Positions 1 through 8,177 of a stretch of DNA of 64,000 bases are shown here, one piece after another (the first letter of the stretch is position 1; the number at the start of each line of letters is the position of its first letter). The notes beneath the pieces are model-generated. The model ran no database searches. It was not told the DNA's origin and was given only the letters and a program-made list of their open reading frames with translations. The position numbers and the translations under genes were made by a program. Source of the stretch: a bacterium (GTDB lineage Bacteria > Actinomycetota > Acidimicrobiia > Spongiisociales > Spongiisociaceae). The stretch lies in assembly GCA_028820935.1 (NCBI GenBank), contig JAPPHZ010000042.1:27145-91144 (forward strand), in the 5' to 3' direction.

Positions 1-1
1 G

Positions 2-133
2 TTCGTCAAGTCCTTTCCCGCCCAGGCCGCCGAGCACAACATCGCCCCCGGACTGCCGGAACTCACCGACGAGGACATCGCCGACTACATGGGGAACAAC
101 TCCGCCCGCCTCTTCGGCGTGGACACCGGCTGA
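2..133 (+). CDS. Amidohydrolase-2 family protein, C-terminal fragment (cut by window edge)
   Basis: The open frame enters from the left edge and stops at a TGA at 131-133, leaving 43 residues. The tail NIAPGLPELTDEDI followed by a GNNSARLFGV stretch closely matches the end of the complete amidohydrolase at 31911-32801 (NIAPGLPELTDEDI, then GDNAAKLYGV), so this is almost certainly a paralogue of that metal-dependent hydrolase family. No catalytic residue lies in the visible part. It reads towards the alcohol dehydrogenase that starts 29 bp downstream and may share its transcript. Confidence 0.8.
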   Translation, partial: FVKSFPAQAAEHNIAPGLPELTDEDIADYMGNNSARLFGVDTG

Positions 134-162
134 TCCCGATCCGAGCCCGATAACCTCCGCGC

Positions 163-1095
163 ATGCGGGCTGCCGTAATGCACTCGCCCGGTTCGCCGCT
201 CGTGATCGAGGAAGGGCCGCGGCCTCGTCCGAAGTCGGGTCTGGTGGTGGATGTGCTGGCCTGCGGCGTCTGCCACACCGACCTGGACCTCCTCGACAGC
301 GATCTCACCAGGACCCCGCACGTGCTCGGCCATGAAGTGGTGGTGGCCGGCCCGGGTGGAGAACCGTGCCTTGTGTACGGCAGTTGGGGGTGCCGGCGAT
401 GCTCGCACTGCCGGTCGGGAGACGAGGCCATGTGCGCGGACGTGGTCATCGCGGGGGTGCATACGGACGGCGGCTACGCGGAGGCTATGGCGGTCCCCGA
501 CGAGAGCTACCTGTACCCGATCGGCGACCTCGACCCGTCCGAGGCCGCGCCGCTCGCCGACGCGGGAGCCACCTCGTACCGGGCGGTTCGGAGGGCCATG
601 CCGGCCTCCCGGGCGGTGGTGATCGGGGTCGGCGGCCTCGGCCAGTTCGCCATCCAATGGCTGCGGCTGGTGGCGGACTGCTCGGTCACCGCGGTGGATA
701 CGGCTCCGGCGAAACTCCGCCGAGCCCTCGAACTCGGCGCCGACGAGGCCTGCCCACCCCCGGCCCAGATGGAACCCGCGCCGGTCGTGCTCGACTTCGT
801 CGGTACTCCGGAGTCCTTGCAGCTGGCCAGGTCCCTGGTCGAGCGGAAGGGAAGGATCGTGATCGTGGGAGGCGGCGGAGGGTCGATTGCGGTGGGTATG
901 GAGACGATCCCCTACCAGACGTGGGTAACCACCTCCATCATGGGATCCCGGTCAGATGTGACGACCGTGCTGGAACATGCGCAGCGAGGGAGCGTGGATT
1001 GCCATGTGGAAGAGCTCCCGCTGGACGATGCCGACACGGCTCTGGGACGGCTACGCGCGGGCGGGGTCACCGGCCGGCTGGTCCTGAAGCCGTAG
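163..1095 (+). CDS. Zinc-dependent medium-chain alcohol dehydrogenase
   Basis: A 310-residue MDR-family dehydrogenase, expected to oxidise an alcohol with NAD(P). The GroES-like half has the catalytic-zinc motif CGVCHTD at 34-40 and a following GHE. The four structural-zinc cysteines are in the CRRCSHC and downstream EAMC segments. The Rossmann half has GVGGLGQFAIQW. At 310 residues it is slightly shorter than the usual 340-350, mainly in the C-terminal half. It starts 29 bp after the amidohydrolase fragment and converges on the ThDP enzyme at 1126. The substrate cannot be read from the sequence. Confidence 0.88.
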   Translation: MRAAVMHSPGSPLVIEEGPRPRPKSGLVVDVLACGVCHTDLDLLDSDLTRTPHVLGHEVVVAGPGGEPCLVYGSWGCRRCSHCRSGDEAMCADVVIAGVHTDGGYAEAMAVPDESYLYPIGDLDPSEAAPLADAGATSYRAVRRAMPASRAVVIGVGGLGQFAIQWLRLVADCSVTAVDTAPAKLRRALELGADEACPPPAQMEPAPVVLDFVGTPESLQLARSLVERKGRIVIVGGGGGSIAVGMETIPYQTWVTTSIMGSRSDVTTVLEHAQRGSVDCHVEELPLDDADTALGRLRAGGVTGRLVLKP

Positions 1096-1125
1096 GAGCC
1101 ACCAGATCGTGGACGGCTCGAGCAG

Positions 1126-2775
1126 TCAGGAGTGGTAGGAGACGTAGGGTGCCTCGACGCTCGGGACCTTCACCTGGACGACGGCCGGCATTCCTGACTC
1201 CATAGCCCGGCGCAGGGCATTGGCCAGGTCAGCCTCGTCCTCCACGTATTCCCCGTGACCGCCCATCGCCTCCATCACCTTCCACCACGCCCGGCGTGGC
1301 AGGTCGAGTTCGATCTCCGTGCCGTAGGCCCGCTGCTGGGGCAGGGCGATGGCTCCCCACTTCTCGTCGTCGTACACCACCACAACAACGGGGGCTCCGT
1401 ACCGGAGCGCCGTCTCCATCTCGAATCCATGGAACGCGAACCCGCCGTCGCCGACGATCACGACCACGGTGCTCGCCGGGGAGGCGAGCTTCGCGGCCAC
1501 ACCGAAGGGAATCTCGGCGCCGAGGGTGCCCGACTGGCCCGCCCGCAGGTAGCGGCCCGGTGGCCTGACCCGCAGCACCGGGTCGGCCCAGAAGTCGATG
1601 TTGCCGTGCGAGGTCACGAAGGTGGTATCGCGCGGCATTGCCTGCTCGAGCAGTGCGGTGAGCCGGGCCGGGTGTACCCCCTCGCCTTCGACCTGCGGCT
1701 CCACGGCCGCACGATCCCGCCACGAGCGCCAGTCCTCGGCGACCCGGTGGCACCAGGCGCGGTCAAAGCCTCCGGGATCGACCCTCGCCAGAGCGCCCAG
1801 CATGACTTCGGAGCCGGCCACCAATCCGAGGTCTGGTTGCAGGAACTTGCCCACCACTGCCGCGTCCGGATGCGATTGGATCACCACGGCATCATCAGCC
1901 ACCGGGCCGCCGTACCCCAGGTCCGCCTCGAATTCGTGACCTACGACCAATACGAGGTCGGCTTCGGCGATGGTGTCGCGGAGCGGGGGGTTGGATCCGA
2001 GGTAGCCCACCCCGGCGTAGTACGGGTGGTGTTCGTCCACCAGACCGCGGCCGAGCCGGAGGGTGACGAACGGGATCCGGAGGTGATCGACCGCATCGGC
2101 CAGAACATCGTCGGCGGTCGACCACAGGACGTCGTCTCCTGCCACCAGGAGGGGTCGCCGGGAACCGGAGACGAGGTGTGCGAGGCCCTCTGCCTGCTCC
2201 GCCCCCAGCCCCGGGCCGCGCGGCGGGCCTTTGGCCCGCCTCGCCGACGGAGGGGGCGCCGACCCGGCCAGCACATCCACCGGGATCTCGAGGAACGCCG
2301 GGCCCGGACGCCCCGAGGTCATGGCCCTCCAGGCGGCATCCAGGTATTCCTCGATGCGGGCGGGGTCCACGACCCGGGCCGCGTACTTGGTGACCGGCAT
2401 CATCACCGGGAGAGGGTCGAAGGACATGACCGACTCCTTGTCCAGCACGCTCACCGGCGCCTGCCCGCCCAGGATCAGGAACGGCACGCCGGCCCGGACG
2501 GCCGTCAGCGCGGGCGTGACCGTGTTGGTGACGCCTGGCCCCAGGGTCACCGCGCACACTCCGGGAGACCTGGTGACCCGGGCTGTGCCCTCCGCCATGA
2601 AGGCGGCGGCTGCTTCGTGGCGGGTGTGGACTATCCGGACAGGGGCCCGCCGCGTGGCGTGGTAGATGGGGTTGAGCGGCCCGCCGGACACCGAGAAGAC
2701 ATGCCGGATTCCCCGGGCGGCCAGTAGGTCTACTACCAGATCACCGCCGGAATAGGGGGCGTCGGCGGCGGTCAC
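1126..2775 (-). CDS. Acetolactate-synthase-like thiamine diphosphate enzyme
   Basis: A 549-residue protein with the three-domain layout of acetolactate synthase, oxalyl-CoA decarboxylase and benzoylformate decarboxylase. The N-terminal Pyr domain carries the activating Glu in HTRHEAAAAFMAEG and the GPGVTN loop. The C-terminal PP domain has GDGGFAFHGFE. The ThDP motif normally ends in NN, but here it reads VVVYDDEKWG, so the Asn that ligands Mg is replaced by Asp. It is the last gene of a minus-strand operon with E1 alpha, E1 beta and a lipoyl protein, 4 bp after the lipoyl stop, and starts with GTG. A carboligase or lyase feeding the dehydrogenase complex is plausible; the substrate is unknown. 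Confidence 0.82.
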   Translation of the reverse strand: MTAADAPYSGGDLVVDLLAARGIRHVFSVSGGPLNPIYHATRRAPVRIVHTRHEAAAAFMAEGTARVTRSPGVCAVTLGPGVTNTVTPALTAVRAGVPFLILGGQAPVSVLDKESVMSFDPLPVMMPVTKYAARVVDPARIEEYLDAAWRAMTSGRPGPAFLEIPVDVLAGSAPPPSARRAKGPPRGPGLGAEQAEGLAHLVSGSRRPLLVAGDDVLWSTADDVLADAVDHLRIPFVTLRLGRGLVDEHHPYYAGVGYLGSNPPLRDTIAEADLVLVVGHEFEADLGYGGPVADDAVVIQSHPDAAVVGKFLQPDLGLVAGSEVMLGALARVDPGGFDRAWCHRVAEDWRSWRDRAAVEPQVEGEGVHPARLTALLEQAMPRDTTFVTSHGNIDFWADPVLRVRPPGRYLRAGQSGTLGAEIPFGVAAKLASPASTVVVIVGDGGFAFHGFEMETALRYGAPVVVVVYDDEKWGAIALPQQRAYGTEIELDLPRRAWWKVMEAMGGHGEYVEDEADLANALRRAMESGMPAVVQVKVPSVEAPYVSYHS

Positions 2776-2779
2776 CAGG

Positions 2780-3013
2780 TCAGGCTTCTCGGATCTCGGC
2801 GATCACTGCCCCGACATCCACGGTGTCATCCTCCGAGACGTGCACCTGGGTGAGGATGCCCGAGGCCGGAGACTCCAGCTCGACCTCGACCTTGTCGGTC
2901 TCGAACTCCGCTATGGGCTCGCCCTTGACGACCGGCGCGCCCACCGGCTTCAGCCAGCGGATCAGCACCGCGTCCTGCATCGACACGCCCCACTTGGGAA
3001 GAATCACCTGCAT
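2780..3013 (-). CDS. Free-standing lipoyl (biotinyl/lipoyl attachment) domain protein
   Basis: A 77-residue protein that is a single lipoyl domain. The attachment motif is ETDKVEVELES, with the central Lys as the expected lipoylation site, and the usual MPKWG-like start appears as ILPKWGVSMQ. No E3-binding domain or acyltransferase core follows: the frame stops at once and the ThDP enzyme begins 4 bp later. It lies 16 bp behind E1 beta. In known complexes this domain is the arm of E2 and accepts the acyl group from E1. Here it is either a mobile carrier for an E2 encoded elsewhere or part of a reduced complex. Confidence 0.85.
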   Translation of the reverse strand: MQVILPKWGVSMQDAVLIRWLKPVGAPVVKGEPIAEFETDKVEVELESPASGILTQVHVSEDDTVDVGAVIAEIREA

Positions 3014-3029
3014 ACCGACCTGCCTCCCT

Positions 3030-4028
3030 TCACGCCGAGCCGACCGCCACCCGGTCGGCGAGTGACGCCCTGATGGCCCTCTCCAGGTCGTCGGCGCCCA
3101 CGTCGAGCCTTCCCTCGAGCACAGGGCTGAACGGCACGGGTATGTCGGGCCACGTGACCCTCTGCGGCTGGGACCGCAAGGAGTCCCAGGCTCGCTCCGA
3201 CACGCCGGCGATTACCTCCGCGGCCAGGCCGCACAGGCGGCGGGCCGGATCGGCCACCACGAGCCGCCCGGTCTTGCGGACCGAGGCGACGATCGTCTCC
3301 CAGTCGAGCGGCACAAGGCTGCGGGGATCCACCACCTCCACCGAGATCCCGTCGGCCTCCAGCTTGTCCGCCACCTCGACGGCCGTGTGGACCAGCGAAG
3401 CCAGCGCCACCACCGTCACGTCCTCGCCCCGACGCTTGACGTCCGCCACGCCCAGCGGGATCTCGTAGGGATCCCCCGGGACGGGCTCGCGGCGGCGGGA
3501 GAGGCGCAGATCGGCCAGGAAGACGACCGGGTTGGGATCCCGTATGGATGCGATCATCAGGCCCTTGGCATCGTGGGGGGTGCTCGGCATCACCACCTTG
3601 AGGCCGGCCGTGTGCATCAGGATCGAGTGGGGGTTCTCCGAGTGCTGGGCGGCGGCGGAGCCCGACGGCCCGGTCCCGGCGAAGTAGACGATGGGAAGTT
3701 CCACCTGGCCGCCGGACATGTAGCGGAGGCGGGCGGCCTGGTTGGCCACCTGGTCCATGGCCACGTAGAAGAAGCTGGAGAACATCACGTGGGCGAACGG
3801 CTTCAGACCGGCGGCTGCGGCGCCGACCGCCCCGCCGACGAACGCCGCCTCCGAAATGGGGGTCTTGCGGATCCGGTTGGCGCCGAACGTGTCGATCAGG
3901 CCCCTGGTGACGCCGAAGACGCCCTGGTCCACATCCTCGCCCATCACAATTACCGTCTCGTCCTCCTCCATGGCGGCGCGTAGCGCCTGGTGGATGGCCG
4001 CCATGAAGTACACCCTCGCCACCGTCAT
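3030..4028 (-). CDS. 2-oxoacid (acetoin/pyruvate-type) dehydrogenase E1 component, beta subunit
   Basis: A 332-residue transketolase-like beta subunit. The N-terminal Pyr-domain signature is ALRAAMEEDETVIVMGEDV with the catalytic Glu of GEDV, then GVFGVTRGLIDTFGANRI and the EAAFVGGAVGAA segment. The C-terminal part has the VVDPRSLVPLDWE motif of this family. With the alpha subunit it forms the ThDP-dependent decarboxylase that reductively acylates lipoyl domains. Its start overlaps the alpha stop by 4 bp, a typical translational coupling. Length is normal (325-340). Branched-chain, acetoin and pyruvate types cannot be separated by eye. Confidence 0.9.
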   Translation of the reverse strand: MTVARVYFMAAIHQALRAAMEEDETVIVMGEDVDQGVFGVTRGLIDTFGANRIRKTPISEAAFVGGAVGAAAAGLKPFAHVMFSSFFYVAMDQVANQAARLRYMSGGQVELPIVYFAGTGPSGSAAAQHSENPHSILMHTAGLKVVMPSTPHDAKGLMIASIRDPNPVVFLADLRLSRRREPVPGDPYEIPLGVADVKRRGEDVTVVALASLVHTAVEVADKLEADGISVEVVDPRSLVPLDWETIVASVRKTGRLVVADPARRLCGLAAEVIAGVSERAWDSLRSQPQRVTWPDIPVPFSPVLEGRLDVGADDLERAIRASLADRVAVGSA

Positions 4029-4996
4029 CCTCCTGCGGGGGCGAATACGTGGTCGAGCGCCTCGTCGGGCGACGGGAGGGGGCTGGCCTCGGCAAAGTCC
4101 ACGGCCCGGCGAACCGCCTCCTGCTCCTCAGCGTCGATGGAGTCGAGTTCCCCGGCCGTGATCCCGGCTTCGGTCTGGAGCAGGTCACGGAAGCGGGTAA
4201 TGGGGTCGCGGGCCTTCCAGCTCTCCACCTCCTCATCCGTGCGGTAGGCGGACACGAAGGCGCTCTCGCCCTCGCTGTGACCCGAGAATCGGTAGGTGAT
4301 CGCCTCGATCAGGGAAGGCCCCTCCCCGCGCCGGGCCCGGTCGACCGCCTCGCCGACCACCCGCCGCACCTCCAGGACATCGTTGCCGTCCACCTCCATG
4401 CTGGCGACCCCGAAGGGTTCGCCACGGCGGAAGATCCTCCCCGCGGTGAGGTCGGCGGTGGGAGTGAACTCCATGTACTGGTTGGACTCGCACAGGTAGA
4501 TGACCGGGAGCTTCCAGATGGCGGCCAGGTTGAGGGCCTCGAGCAGGACGCCCTGGTTGGCGGCGCCGTCACCGAAGAAGCAGATCGTCACCCCGTCCCG
4601 GCCCAGCACCGAGTCGGCGATGCCCGAGCCGGTGGCCATCGGGATCCCGCCGCCGACGATTCCGTTGGCGCCCAGGATCCCCAGGCTGGTGTCGATGATG
4701 TGCATCGAGCCGCCCTTGCCCCGGCAGTAGCCGTCCTCCCGCCCGAAGAGTTCGGCCATCATCGGCGCGACATCGGCCCCCTTGGCGATGCAGTGGCCGT
4801 GACCCCTGTGCGTGCTGGTGATGTGATCCGTGTCGCGCAGCACGCTGCAGGCGCCCACCGCCACCGCCTCCTCGCCCACGTAGACATGCACGAATCCGGG
4901 CAGCTTTCCGAGCCGGTGGAGTTCCTGGACCTTCTCCTCGAAGACCCGGATGCGTACCATCCGCCGGTAGAGGCGCAGCAGGGTATCGGGCGACAT
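4025..4996 (-). CDS. 2-oxoacid (acetoin/pyruvate-type) dehydrogenase E1 component, alpha subunit
   Basis: A 323-residue E1 alpha subunit. The ThDP/Mg-binding motif is GDGAANQGVLLEALNLAAIW ending in ESNQY, and the upstream loops STHRGHGHCIAKG and GREDGYCRGKGGSMH are the conserved phosphate-binding and lid regions. It opens the four-gene minus-strand operon (alpha, beta, lipoyl protein, ThDP enzyme). No E2 or E3 gene is present in the window. It would decarboxylate a 2-oxo acid or cleave acetoin; the length and motifs fit the AcoA/PdhA group. Confidence 0.9.
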   Translation of the reverse strand: MSPDTLLRLYRRMVRIRVFEEKVQELHRLGKLPGFVHVYVGEEAVAVGACSVLRDTDHITSTHRGHGHCIAKGADVAPMMAELFGREDGYCRGKGGSMHIIDTSLGILGANGIVGGGIPMATGSGIADSVLGRDGVTICFFGDGAANQGVLLEALNLAAIWKLPVIYLCESNQYMEFTPTADLTAGRIFRRGEPFGVASMEVDGNDVLEVRRVVGEAVDRARRGEGPSLIEAITYRFSGHSEGESAFVSAYRTDEEVESWKARDPITRFRDLLQTEAGITAGELDSIDAEEQEAVRRAVDFAEASPLPSPDEALDHVFAPAGG

Positions 4997-5063
4997 AGTG
5001 GCCGATCCTAACGGCTACTCCTCCCGGCGCCCCAGCGGCACCGAGAACGTGAAAATCCCGAGG

Positions 5064-5080
5064 AGCGGGCTTCGCCCGCT
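5064..5080. terminator. Short GC hairpin between aminotransferase and E1 operon
   Basis: In the 299-bp gap between 4997 and 5295, AGCGGGC and GCCCGCT form a perfect 7-bp stem around TTC. On the minus strand it is followed after a few bases by a TTTT run, so it may end transcripts of the class III aminotransferase. A second 8-bp inverted repeat lies at 5165-5192 (CGGTCCGG...CCGGACCG). No gene is evident in this gap. Confidence 0.35.
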
Positions 5081-5295
5081 GGGCCCGCCCCCTCCGCCAC
5101 CACCTTGGTGTCGAGCGCGTTCCGTCCTCCCCCCCACGGGCCACTCGACGATCTGTTCCCGGCGCGGTCCGGTCGACGTCGGAGCCGGACCGCAGGTGCT
5201 TAACGATCTTCCAACACCGTATAGCGGGGGTATGACAGATACAACCCCCCTGTTCGTGGGGGCGTCTCCGCGTGGGATGACGGATCCGCGCGGTG

Positions 5296-6702
5296 TTAGA
5301 GCAACCCTTCGGAGCGCAGGTCGGATTCCACCCGTTCGAGGCTGCGTTCGATCACACCTACCACCCAATCGCCCTCCTCGGCGGTCATGATCAGGGGAGG
5401 GGACAGGATGATGTGCTGGCGGAGGGGCCTGACGATCAGGCCCTCGTCCCGGCAGAAGGCCTCTACCCGCCCGGAAATCCCTACCTCCGACGGGAACAGC
5501 GCCTTGGTATTCCGGTCCGCCACCAGCTCGACCGCGGCCATGAACCCCAGGCCCCTCACCTCGCCCACCAGCGAGGAGCCGGACAGGTCCCGGAGCCGGG
5601 CCTGGAACCGGGCGCCTACCCGGGTGACGTGGCCGCAGAGATCCTCGCGCTCCATTATGTCGATATTGGCCAGACCGGCCGCGCAACACACCGGATGCCC
5701 GGAGTGGGTGAATCCGTGGGCGTAGATCCGATCCGGGTCCTCGGAGGCGCTGATGACTTCCTGGATACGGTCCGACACCAGGGTTGCTGATAGGGGCTGG
5801 TATCCGGAGCTGATCCCCTTGCCCAGCGTGATGAGATCGGCCTGCATCCCGAAGACCGGCTCGGCTGCCATGAAGTGGCCCAGCCGGCCGAACCCGGTCA
5901 CGACCTCGTCGGCGATCACGAATATGTCGTTTGCGTGGCATACCTCCACCATCCGGGCGTGGTATCCCTCGGGAGGAACGATCACTCCTCCGGCGCCCAG
6001 GACCGGCTCCAGGATGAAGCAGGCGATGTTGTCGGCCCCGAGGCGAGTGATCAGGCGTTCTAGGTCGTCCACCAGGTAGTCCACGAACCGATCCCCCACC
6101 AGCCCGTCCGGAGCGCGGTAGGGGTAGGGAGAACGGAGCTCGTGGACCACATCCACCACATGGAACGTCTCGTGATAGTTACCCGAGAAGGTCAGCGACG
6201 CGGCCAGATATGTGGATCCGTGGTAAGACTGATCGACGCTGAGGACAAACCGTTTGCTGTCCCGGCCCTGGAGCCGGAAGTAGTGATGGACGGTCCGTAT
6301 CGCTGTCTCGTTGGCGATCGACCCGCCGGTGCCCAAGAAGACCCGGTTCAAGCCCTCGGGCGCCAACCGGGCGATCCGGGCGGCCAGCTCGGCGGAGGGC
6401 AGGTTGGCGTTCCGGGCGAAGATCTGCCCGTAGCTCATCCGGCCCGCCTGCTCCCGGATCGCCTCCACCATCTCGTCCCGCCCGTAGCCGACGTTGACGC
6501 ACCAGAGACCGGCGTTGGCGTCGAACAGTCGATTGCCACGGGCGTCCTCCAGATAGCACCCGGCGCCCCCCACGTACATGTCGTCCGGGGTGATCTCGGT
6601 GGTGGCCAGCTGGCTGAACGGATGGATTACGTGGGAACGGTCGTGTCCGATCGCCTTGCTGTAGGTCCCGTTGGCGCTCATGGGAATATCCGGATCGCCC
6701 AT
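5296..6702 (-). CDS. Class III PLP aminotransferase (omega-amino acid:pyruvate type)
   Basis: A 468-residue fold-type I aminotransferase. The PLP Lys is K295 in ITLGKGISSG, the pyridine-binding Asp is D265 in IADEVVTGFGR, and the phosphate-binding region reads FLGTGGSIANETAIR. These match the group that holds beta-alanine/taurine:pyruvate aminotransferase and DAPA aminotransferase; the amino donor cannot be assigned. It lies 299 bp upstream of the E1 operon and is divergent from the MetE-like gene, with a 231-bp shared intergenic region. The ATG start follows from the family length. Confidence 0.87.
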   Translation of the reverse strand: MGDPDIPMSANGTYSKAIGHDRSHVIHPFSQLATTEITPDDMYVGGAGCYLEDARGNRLFDANAGLWCVNVGYGRDEMVEAIREQAGRMSYGQIFARNANLPSAELAARIARLAPEGLNRVFLGTGGSIANETAIRTVHHYFRLQGRDSKRFVLSVDQSYHGSTYLAASLTFSGNYHETFHVVDVVHELRSPYPYRAPDGLVGDRFVDYLVDDLERLITRLGADNIACFILEPVLGAGGVIVPPEGYHARMVEVCHANDIFVIADEVVTGFGRLGHFMAAEPVFGMQADLITLGKGISSGYQPLSATLVSDRIQEVISASEDPDRIYAHGFTHSGHPVCCAAGLANIDIMEREDLCGHVTRVGARFQARLRDLSGSSLVGEVRGLGFMAAVELVADRNTKALFPSEVGISGRVEAFCRDEGLIVRPLRQHIILSPPLIMTAEEGDWVVGVIERSLERVESDLRSEGLL

Positions 6703-6933
6703 CCGCGCCCGCTACGGGGAGAACGATGCTTCCGGGCGGCGCCTACCTCCGGCGTCGCATGGGAGGGATCCTGGAGCCGGTCGGCCATGGACCGCACAAT
6801 ACACCCTCCATCCACGAAGCCCCCGGACCGGCCCGATCCGCTCCCCCGCGTCGGGCCAACCCGGTGACCACTCAGAACCCTCCCGACAGGGGTAGTTAGC
6901 CTTGGATTGGACCCGGAAGTCGAAGGAGGCCGC

Positions 6934-8103
6934 GTGGTGCTGGGCGCAACCAAGAACCGCCCCCTCGCCACGACGACCACCGGCGGCCTGCCCCGCCCAA
7001 GCTGGCACACCGAGTCACTCTCCGGGAGACCGTTCTCGGTAGCGATGGCAGGGCGCGGTTTCCGCGAGCAGTACCGTGACCTGGTCGCCGCCCTGGTGGC
7101 CGACCAGAACCAGGCCGGTATCGACATCCTGGTCGACGGGGACGCCCGGTTCGACGACGACGTGGCAGGGAGGCAGTGGATCGCCTACCCGGAGGAACGT
7201 CTGGCCGGTCTCGGACCTCCTGAACTGCGCAGCTATCCCATCCACCAGGGCCACCAGCCCGGCGAGTTCATGTACGAGGTCATGGAGACCAGGATGCCGC
7301 GCGCCGTCATCGGGAAGGTCGGCCCGGGCCCGCTCGAGTACGACCGGATCTGGCAGACCGCGCAGGCCTCCACGGACAAGCCGGTGAAGTTCGGCGCCAT
7401 CTCGGCCCAGCTCCTCGAAGCCTCCATCAACAACGACTTCTACCCTGACCGGCGTCGCCTGGTCATGGATCTGTCGGAGATCATGAACGAGGAGTACCAC
7501 CGCCTCGCCGACGCCGGCTGCCCGGTGATCCAGGTCGAGGAGCCCGCCATCCACGGGATCGCCGGGACGGAGCCGGGCACCATGCTCGACGCCGGTTTCT
7601 ACGTAGAGGCCTTCAACCGGGAGGTGTCCGGCCTGCGTGACAAGACCGAGGTGTGGTGCCACACCTGCTGGGGAAGTCCCGGTGCCCAACGGACCCGCTC
7701 GCAGCATTTCTCCTACGAAGCGGCTCTGCCCTTCCTCAACGAGCTGGACGTCGACGTCCTGACCTTCGAGGCGAAGGAGACCTCGGGCGAGGAGATACCG
7801 ATGATCGCCTCCGGTATCGGACCGGACAAGAAGATCGCCCTGGGGGTGGTGAGCCACCGCACGCTCCAGATCGAGCCTCCCGAAGAGGTGGCAGGTTTGG
7901 TACGGATGGCGCTGGACCACATCAGCCCCGAGCGGTTGATCCTGTCGACGGATTGTGGGTTCGGGCGCCAGGGGATGAGCCGCATGCACGCGTTCTACAA
8001 GATGGTGTCGCTGGTGCGCGGCGTGAACCTGGTGCGGGCCGAGCTCGGCTTGGAGGAGGCCGACGTCCCCACTGCGTCGCCTGGCCTGACCACGCTCGAC
8101 TGA
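6934..8103 (+). CDS. MetE-core (cobalamin-independent methionine synthase II-like) methyltransferase
   Basis: A 389-residue protein corresponding only to the catalytic barrel of MetE. Zinc ligands appear as the His/Cys pair in VWCHTCWG and the late Cys in LSTDCGFGRQG; the QVEEPAIHG strand is also typical. The N-terminal half of classical MetE (about 755 residues) is absent. A longer frame exists from a TTG at 6907, but AAGGAGG at 6923-6929 sits inside it and points to the GTG at 6934. Such short proteins move methyl groups between thiol and other acceptors, so methionine synthesis is only one option. An SDR follows 74 bp downstream. Confidence 0.8.
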   Translation: MVLGATKNRPLATTTTGGLPRPSWHTESLSGRPFSVAMAGRGFREQYRDLVAALVADQNQAGIDILVDGDARFDDDVAGRQWIAYPEERLAGLGPPELRSYPIHQGHQPGEFMYEVMETRMPRAVIGKVGPGPLEYDRIWQTAQASTDKPVKFGAISAQLLEASINNDFYPDRRRLVMDLSEIMNEEYHRLADAGCPVIQVEEPAIHGIAGTEPGTMLDAGFYVEAFNREVSGLRDKTEVWCHTCWGSPGAQRTRSQHFSYEAALPFLNELDVDVLTFEAKETSGEEIPMIASGIGPDKKIALGVVSHRTLQIEPPEEVAGLVRMALDHISPERLILSTDCGFGRQGMSRMHAFYKMVSLVRGVNLVRAELGLEEADVPTASPGLTTLD

Positions 8104-8177
8104 CCGTCCGGAACCCGGGCACGTTGCCCGCCTCCGCGGTACGCTCTGCTCGTTCTCAGACTTGACAGGAGCACCCT

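Noticed and set aside
1255..2727. 490-codon plus-strand frame opposite the ThDP enzyme
   Set aside because: Antisense shadow produced by high GC in the third codon position; no recognisable motif.
1126..6702. Taurine route (taurine:pyruvate aminotransferase plus sulfoacetaldehyde acetyltransferase)
   Set aside because: The aminotransferase and ThDP families fit in general, but the ThDP enzyme lacks Xsc-like stretches and no phosphotransacetylase or sulfite genes are nearby. The E1 operon does not fit.
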